Assembly (NCBI GenBank): GCA_963682055.1
Contig: OY821747.1
Location: forward strand, 32,300,126 to 32,364,125
DNA length: 64,000 bases
Source: Primula veris
Taxonomy: Eukaryota > Streptophyta > Magnoliopsida > Ericales > Primulaceae
Direction: 5' to 3'
Made by a program: the position numbers and the translations under genes
The notes under the pieces: model-generated
Database searches by the model: none
What the model was told of the DNA's origin: nothing
The model's input: the letters and a program-made list of their open reading frames with translations, nothing else
Shown here: piece by piece, positions 56,901 to 64,000 of the stretch
How the letters are laid out: each line of letters opens with the position of its first letter
Numbering within the stretch: position 1 is the stretch's first letter

Positions 56901-59900
56901 CGTGGCATCACTGTTTCCCAGTCTTAATATAAACGGACTGGGTGGTAGAACTGGTCTATTCGATACCGGACTTCCTCAGTTTGAAGAGATGCAGCAACCA
57001 CCGACTCAAAACCCTAACTTAATGAGCGAAGTGATGAACACTCCCCTCTTTCAAAATCTCTTTCAAAATATTATGAATAGCCCAGATATTATCCAAACTA
57101 TGATTAATAGCGACCCTCAATTGCGCGAAATAATCGATAGAAATCCTGAACTCGCTCACGTACTTAACGACCCTAGCACGCTCCGACAATCATTGGAGAT
57201 TGCAAGAAACCCTGAACTTATGCGGCAGATGATGAGAAATACGGACAGAGTGACGAGTAATATCGAGTCTTCTCCAGAGGGGTTTAATATGTTGAGGCGT
57301 ATGTACGAGAATGTTCAAGAACCTTTTCTTAATGCAACTACTATGAATGGAGTTTATAGAAATGATTTGGGGTCAAATCCATCTACGGGACTTTTGGATA
57401 CACAAGGTGGTGGCCAAGAGATAGATAATCCTATGTCAGGTGCTCCTGTTCCTAATTCTAATCCACTTCCTAATCCTTGGGCATCTGGCGCAAGTATGTT
57501 GATCTCTGTTTTAAAATTCGCGCTACATAGCGCTATGTAGCGCGAAATAGCGCTTTTTTGGTAAAAAACGCAACGAAAAATCACGATTTTGGGTGGAATT
57601 GCGCTAAAATCGCGCTATAGGGGACCAAAAGCGCAAAAATCGCGAAATTCTGGACCAAAAGCGTAAATAGCGAGTTAAAAAAAAAACAGCGGATCTAAAT
57701 AATAAATATATATTGTGCAATTTTCATAGAATTGTCTGCAGTCCAGATGGTTAAGACTGTGCTGTAATTTCCAGCAGACCTGGGTTCGAAACTCACCAAC
57801 AACAATTTTTTTTTTGATTTTTTTTTATTACTATCTAATATAACTATATTTTTTTATTTTTTTTGTTATATATTCTAAAGTTTAGTGCATATTTAGGCAA
57901 AAAAAAATACACCGCAAAGCGCTATATAGCAACGCTATTAGCGCTTCTCTCGAAAAAACGCTACGATAGCGATAACGCTATTTAAAACACTGATGTTGAT
58001 CTCTCTACGTAGTTTCAAATTTTTTTGTCATTATTCTGCACAATATCGTTTTTGTATACCGAACTATTCAGCTTTCAACAATTTTTATAGAACTATTAAT
58101 TTTCAGCTTTAGACTTAAATCTGCTCCAATTCGGACAATTAGCACACATCCTATCATGATTCATGATCTAGACATCAATTTCTATGAGACTTCACAACTA
58201 GCACTCCAACTTATCAAACTCAGGAGTGCCTGAAAATTAAATCTCTGATCGGCTATACTACTAACTATCGAGTGTTCAGTTTATGCATATTAGCGCTTAT
58301 ACACCAACTTGATCGAACAGCTAGTACAGGATTAGTTCTTTTGAGTTGAAAATTTAATGTCGTGGTCCTACTTGTTCGATTTTCTGAGTAAATTGTGATA
58401 AATAATTGTACGCTGTACTAATTGTTTATTCGTGACTGGTTTCATAAAAAGGTGGTATTTTCCTTTTTGATATTTTGATTTCTCTTTGTTCAGTTTCAAG
58501 TCTGTCTTTGATTTAGCTGCATCGAGCTTTAGTAACATGAAACCAGTTGAAAATTAAATTGAGAGTTTTTGTTAGTAGGAAAAAAAGGGGAAGCAGGTAT
58601 GAAGAACAAATGTATTACTAGAGCAACAATGTTTCTTGTTATGCATCATTAGAATCCGAATTACTCCATCCTTCCCAACTGTTCTATCTCCCTTTAGACT
58701 TTTTACTTCTCTAAGGAACAAGAACCTAATTTAAATCCATAAACCACTTCATAGCATTAAAATAAATAGAGTCTGCCCCTTTTGTGATGCCTATCATTAC
58801 GGCAAAGGTCTGCATTTAGAAAATGAAATGGCCACTTAAGCACAGAAGTCGATGGCGTTGAGTGTAACAGTAACTTGAACATCGCCAGTTTTCCTGTAAT
58901 AAGATCAATGAAGATTTTTTGCAACCTTGATGATGTGGACTCTGTGTCACCAATTGCAAAATGTTCATTATTTTGCCTGCTGTTTCTTCTAAAAGTATGA
59001 GCTTAGCTAAATGAACTAAAATCTTAACCTGAAAACATGTTTTTATCTTCCTTGTTTTCATAACCCTTTCCTATTTAAAAGTTTATTTTATCTTTCACCT
59101 AAAATCCAAGAGTCGTATCGTTCTACTTCCGCTGTCTCATTGTCTTTGAGCATTGTCCCTTTCAGTGCGTCTCAGTTTGTTAAATGTCTAAAAATAGTAA
59201 AAAGCTTATATTTGACTTGTCCACTTCTACCTTTCTAAAAAACATCAATCACACACATAAAGTAAGGAGCAAACAAGACAATTTAACAACAGAACAAAGC
59301 AACAACTATGTTCCCCTAGAAATGTGTATTCCCCATACATCCCTAAATTAATATTAGGACAGAAGGAGCATAAGTTTGTTGTGTATTATTGTTGGTAATA
59401 AATAACAAGAACTCATCTTTTACCTGCGCAGCTGGTAATGCGCAAGAAAATGCCATGACAAGGTCCAGTCCAGCAGGGCTAGAGAGCATGTTTGACTCTA
59501 TGCCGGACAATGCTTCGTTTGAAGAGTTTTTGCAAAATCCAGCCATGCCGCAGATGATCCAAACTGTTCTTTCCAGTCCCGAGTATATGAATCAGGTATG
59601 CCCTCACCCACGCCTCTGGGTGTTGTTCATAGATGACCAGGATGAAAGTTGTACCTTATCGTGCTTTATTGTCAAATTACGGGTCACATTCCTCAAATGC
59701 GCACTTTAATGGATTCTAATCCTCAGGTTAGAGAAATTATAGCAAACCCGGATTTTATTCGCCAATTGACTTCTCCCGAAACAATGCAGGTATATATATT
59801 TACATATATAAGTGATGTAAAATCGTCTTGGTGCAACCACTTTATATGTAATTGTCGAGTCAAGATATCTTCTTGATGTTTTCTCTTCTTCCTGTTTTGT

Positions 59901-61556
59901 TATTCTGTTTCTTGCAAGCATGTTTTGAGCATCTGTCTGATGAAGTGTATTGAGCGGAAGAGCCCTATATTTCATGAAAGCTTTATATCGGTTTTAGCCC
60001 TACCACTTGAGCTACCTGATGTCAGTTTCTTTTTTCAAGTATTACCACTAATAAAATCTATCATTGACGTGATGATTTTTTTTGTACAATCAGAAACTTA
60101 TCTTGAGACTCAATTAGGAATATTAGTCTGCGTGTTGGAAAGGAGAAAGGGGTTTTCTGTTTTATATACTTTTGGTAGATAGACAACGAGTTGTATTGAT
60201 CAATTTGATTCTGTTTTTAAAATTTTCCAATCTTAACTTCTGTTATCTCTGCTTTTGTTTATTATAGCAAGTCTTTCCTGTACAAGAAACTCTCTCGCAA
60301 GATGGTCAACAATCAACAACCCAGTAAGTAATTTTGAATATTGCCTTCTTCAGTAATTGGATTTATTTTTAACAGTTTTGTTGTCTCCTTCTAAATATGC
60401 AATCTATTTTGTTTAAAGTAGTTGTAATGGTTGTAAACTTTATTGAGCCAGCATATATGTTTACCAACTAGGTCTGGTACGATTTAGTGTTGCAACTTCT
60501 GTTAGGATATGTTTTGGATATTTTCCCATTAGAATACTTTAGCATGAAATAAAGATCTCCCATAAGATCGTTTATTACCTTCTTTTACTATTACTTGTTG
60601 ACAGTTTTGTTTATCGATATAGTAGAAGCACTTCAGTAAATGACGTCTCTAAGACTTAACTCATATATTAGTATTACTATATCCAAATAAACTTCCTACT
60701 TATGGTGTTCATACATGCCATTTCCCCTTTTTAAGGTCGTATTTCACAATTCTGGTTCGGAATTTCCACCACTTTGTGTTATAAACTTGTAATGCCAATC
60801 GTAACTTTTTCCTCCTGTCATTCTGCTAAATGAAAAGATTGGACTATTATTTCATATTTTCTGTCTCGTTTCTTTTGGTGTGATATATATTTTTTTTTGC
60901 AGGGAAGCAGTGCCAGATAATAGAGGAACAGGTAAATCACTCTCAAACTTGATGAGTCCTACGAGTTTCATATCTGGCACTTGATGTCACTGGTTTATTT
61001 ACATGTTCATTAGCTTGTAGTTATTGCAATATAACTCGCGACTTACTGAATTTAGCTTGAAGTTTAGTATTTTTGGCAACTAAGAATAAAATCCTTTTAC
61101 CATATGAGAATATCTGAAATGATCGGCATTTTTTTATCATCTCCTAGTTGTCATGTTACTACCAGTTTTCTTCTTTGAGTAATCTATTTATCTTTTCTCA
61201 TCTTTGTGCTTTAGTGCCAGGAGGTATTGACAACACAGGATTAGATATGTTGATGGGCATGTTTGGAGGACTTGGCATTGGGAACCCCGTAATTCCAAAC
61301 CAATCGAATGGTGATTATTACAACATCCTTCACCGTTTTATTGATTCATATTTCAGTCAATTACTTTGAGTCCATTATTGCTCATCATTTATCTTTTTTT
61401 CTTATAGTTCTACCTGAAGAGCTTTATGCAACTCAGCTCTCACAGTTGCAAGAAATGGGATTTTTTGATATGCGAGAGAACATAAATGCACTTATGGCTA
61501 CAGCTGGGAATGTTCATGCTGCTGTGGAGCGGCTTTTGGGGAACCTTGGTCGCTGA
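53903..61556 (+). CDS. DSK2: Ubiquilin / DSK2-type ubiquitin receptor
   Basis: Shuttle protein carrying ubiquitylated cargo to the 26S proteasome or autophagy. Exons: 53903-54095, 56765-57493, 59432-59595, 59649-59789 (see below), 60268-60323, 60903-60931, 61215-61310, 61408-61556, giving 518 residues. Ubiquitin-like domain at about residues 5-75 ([35 protein letters not shown]). STI1-like repeats rich in NP/Met follow ([60 protein letters not shown]). The C-terminal UBA domain is [20 protein letters not shown] then [16 protein letters not shown]. The frame joins everywhere. Exon 4 is problematic: homology predicts its start at 59676, but the two bases before it are AA instead of AG. The nearest in-frame AG acceptor is at 59648 and would add nine residues. 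Confidence 0.95.
54096..56764 (+). other. Intron 1 of DSK2
   Basis: A 2.67-kb first intron (GTATTT donor, TTAATAG acceptor), AT-rich, without recognised genes or complete transposons. A near-inverted pair of TTCATATGTATTCGTAATTA / TTATGAATACATATGAA lies at about 54210-54460 and suggests a MITE of about 250 bp. Confidence 0.6.
57508..57992. mobile_element. MITE inserted 14 nt after a DSK2 splice donor
   Basis: ATGTTGATCTCT is present on both sides (57496-57507 and 57993-58004), and the ends GTTTTAAAATTCGCG and, inverted, GTGTTTTAAATAGCG form imperfect inverted repeats. The 485-bp interior has dense GCGCTA/TAGCGC palindromes (CGCTACATAGCGCTATGTAG) and a tRNA-like core. The insertion left the donor GTATG intact. 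Confidence 0.8.
57734..57805 (+). other. tRNA-like (SINE-head-like) sequence inside the MITE
   Basis: CAGATGGTTAAGACTG resembles a polymerase III A box, TGCTG/CAGCA form a 5-bp stem around a 7-nt loop (TAATTTC), and GGTTCGAAACTC matches the B box / T arm. Poly(T)-rich sequence follows. The loop lacks the usual U33, so it is not a functional tRNA. A SINE head or tRNA relic is likely. Confidence 0.5.
58005..59431 (+). other. Rest of DSK2 intron 2
   Basis: AT-rich intronic sequence up to the TGCGCAG acceptor at 59431. Nothing else recognised. Confidence 0.6.
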
Positions 61557-63268
61557 ACGATAAATTTTGTAACACCATTCGTCGACAGTAAACAATTGGA
61601 ATATACATATATGACACCTCTCCATGTGACTGATTCTCTTTCTACTATAACTTCTAATTAGTTTCAGAAAGTTATTAATTGGGCACTAAATTGTATTTGA
61701 AAGGCTGGAAAGTAAATTTCTAATCATTTAAAGCATCTTCGCCTGGTGTTTTATGGTTCTTTGTTCTTATAGCATCTTCCTTAAAAGTATTATTTAGGGA
61801 ACTTCTGTAAAATAGCCGACTCTCTCTCTTTCTGGTCAGGCGATCAAAGTTATTCTATAGGTCGGAGCTCTGCCCCATCTTCTCTCTCCTTGGTCGTGGG
61901 GATCTCCTATTGTGGCGGCGACTTCGTACGTCTATCTCTCTGCTGCTCGATGGCGGAATCATCAGTGCCAGTCTTCTCTGTCGCTGAGTACAACGGGGAC
62001 TTGCAGGGGCGGCGGCGCCATTGTTGGCTCTGATGTGAGGAAACCCTAACATCTGGGACTGCTGTCGTAAATTAGATAACTTAATTTTAGTTAGCAGTTC
62101 GGTCCATATGTGGTGTGGGCGTTAGAGGATTGAGAGGACCTTTCCCTAGTACGAGAAGTAGAACAAGATCCGTTTTGGATCATATCTAAGGGATTTCTTG
62201 GTTCGGGTGTCTTATATTATTGGAGTGTCTAATGAGTTACATGATGTGAAATATATATTATACTTGCAAACCATAAAGAAAAAAGCACCACAGAAATTTC
62301 AGTCATAACCGGAAAATTCCGACCTCCCTTGTTCCCACAACTCAGGTTATTATTAATATATTTTTTTGATAAGCTATATATTTTAGTATCTATGTTTATA
62401 TATATGTATAGTTATGAAAGAAAGATGAATACACAAAAGGAGGTTTTTTTTGGAATGTGTATTCATAATTTACTTTCACCCTAAGCTTTATACAAGTCAC
62501 CAAATTGAACTCACATAGTCTAATTACCGGTAATCGTTGCTCATGCGTTGTGTGTGCGACACGTAGTACCAATATGATCCGACAAGTAGTAACAGCCTAA
62601 CAGGGTAATCAAGTCACCTTTTGTTATAATTAAATTGTGTTATGAATGGAGTAACGATTAAAGAGAACTTAGCAACTAAATGAGTGACTTTGTGACGAAT
62701 TATGATTGTTAAGTTATTTAAATATTAATTGAATTTTAGTGATCATATGCAATCACATATTGATAATGCAAATGAAAATTGAATGTTATAAACAATGTGA
62801 CAGTTTTTGTCCTGAATTAATACTCATAATGCTACTTTTGGCTCTTCTACTATAATAAACGAATGCAAGTATTTTGAATATAGTTTCTCGTTCAATGGCC
62901 TGTATAATGTAATAGTGTTTTTTGTTTCCGAAACTTTCTTCTATATCATATAGTAATTAAAATCAGAGTATACTATATATAACCAATTTCGTTTATCGAT
63001 TTAATCCTAAAGTATCTATAACCAATTTCGTCGAGTTTTCAATAATTCATCAATCAGACTATTTTGGTATTCTTTTGACGTGTTCACCCCTGAGATTATT
63101 AAGTACATTAAGATCAACTTAATTTGTATGTTTAATATGAGAATAAAAAAAGTTATGAATGGATTAATTTGACTTGTTTTTTTTTATAAGGAGACCATTT
63201 TACAAAAGAATGGATTAATTTCCAATTTTCTTTAAAAACAAGCCACCTTTTAAAAAAGTAAGTCAGTA
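61557..63268. other. DSK2 3' flank and intergenic DNA
   Basis: Contains the DSK2 3' untranslated region, then a GC-richer patch at 61855-62100 with no recognisable protein family on either strand. AT-rich DNA follows. Confidence 0.55.
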
Positions 63269-63453
63269 TATACTACAAAATAATGTTTGATTTAGTGAAA
63301 GTCAAAAGCTGTCACTAATTTAAAAAGCTGTCACAACTCTGTTGCAAATTGACTAAACTGTCATAAAGCCGTCACAAAAACCGTCACTAATAAGCTCGTA
63401 ATAAAAAATACTGTCACTAATTCCGTCGCTATTTGGGTATTTTTTTGTATTAG
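63269..63453. mobile_element. Degraded CACTA-type MITE
   Basis: TACTACAAAATAATGTTTGA followed by repeated CTGTCAC / CCGTCACTAATAAGCT motifs parallels the intact element at 45076-45267 (CACTACAAAATAATGTTC, CTAATAAGCTTATAA). Terminal CACTA/TAGTG are mutated. Confidence 0.65.
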
Positions 63454-64000
63454 AAAGAAAGTTAAATTTTCAAAAATTAGTCATTTTTTTAAATAGATCA
63501 ATTTTATAAAACAAGTAACTTTTTATAAAACAAGTCACTTTTGTCAGTTGCTTTTTTTTTTTTTAATAAAAAAATAGCCCTTTTTCTTGAAAGATATATC
63601 ACTTTTTTTTTAGAGAGCATGTCCTTTTTCTTGAAAATATATCTCTCTGTTTTTGAAAATAAACTATTTTTTGAAAATAATTTACTCATTCAAATATTAC
63701 TCATAAGTAATTTTTTGTTCAACTATAATTATAAATTTATTTTGCCTTATTTTATTTTTAGAATCTTACGACGCCTTTTTTTTTAATAAATTAATGAAGA
63801 TTTATTTTTATTAAAAATATCTCACGTCTTTGTTTTACCTTGATTTTTGGCAAGGAAACAATTGGTAGCATTTGCATAAGTTTTCTATGATTTCTTTTAC
63901 TTTTGATTTCCGGCGTCTAGTTTAAGAGTAGGTTCCGGGTACCAAACAAACACTTAAAAAAGTTTTTAATTAAAAAATAGTAAAAAACACTCTAAAAAAA
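63454..64000. other. AT-rich window end
   Basis: Homopolymer-rich DNA with no supportable gene. Confidence 0.6.

Noticed and set aside
61855..62052. GC-rich Arg/Ser/Pro-rich minus-strand frame
   Set aside because: Composition-driven, with no similarity and no gene structure around it.
62129..62165. CCCTAGTACGAGAAG-like sequence resembling the conserved sarcin-ricin region of large rRNA
   Set aside because: Similarity is limited to about a dozen bases and the surrounding sequence does not follow rRNA.

Overview
This is a stretch of plant nuclear genome, AT-rich, with intron-rich genes carrying GT-AG introns, organelle targeting peptides, and many plant transposon classes (LTR element, hAT, CACTA and Mutator-like elements). 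The gene families point to a eudicot. I cannot name the species from sequence alone. All exon maps below were derived by eye from splice consensus, reading-frame continuity and protein family motifs.

Layout. Five host genes are recognisable. (1) 1-4629 (+): 3' part of a Golgi golgin with a C-terminal GRIP domain. (2) 8026-12242 (-): plastid phosphoserine aminotransferase (serine biosynthesis), two exons. Its intron holds many decayed copies of the end of exon 1. (3) 17423-21186 (-): a B2-type mitotic cyclin, ten exons. (4) 27174-36646 (-): a PcnB/CCA-type nucleotidyltransferase (poly(A) polymerase family), 14 exons, with a 541-residue lysine-rich tail and a uORF whose stop overlaps the main start. 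(5) 53903-61556 (+): a ubiquilin/DSK2 proteasome shuttle (UBL, STI1-like repeats, UBA). These genes are functionally unrelated to one another, as is normal for plant gene neighbours.

Mobile DNA. The most striking object is a 6.8-kb LTR-flanked element at 37907-44730 with a perfect 5-bp target duplication (GTAGT) and nearly identical LTRs. It has no visible reverse transcriptase, integrase or protease. Instead it carries six small same-strand genes, mostly coiled-coil proteins. Five have their own TATA box and several have their own poly(A) signal. The last is a spliced gene resembling the plant 'putative gypsy type transposon' domain. A Mutator-like element with about 200-bp inverted repeats (49420-51481) carries a broken plant-mobile-domain gene. 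Several short hAT, CACTA and other inverted-repeat elements are delimited with target duplications.

A window-wide theme is local tandem duplication that takes in pieces of genes. Examples are PSAT exon 1 copies in its intron, a decayed copy of exon 2 of the nucleotidyltransferase gene, two extra copies of the DSK2 5' leader upstream of that gene, a duplicated GRIP intron segment, and a triplicated region upstream of the cyclin. The rest is AT-rich intergenic DNA without supportable genes.
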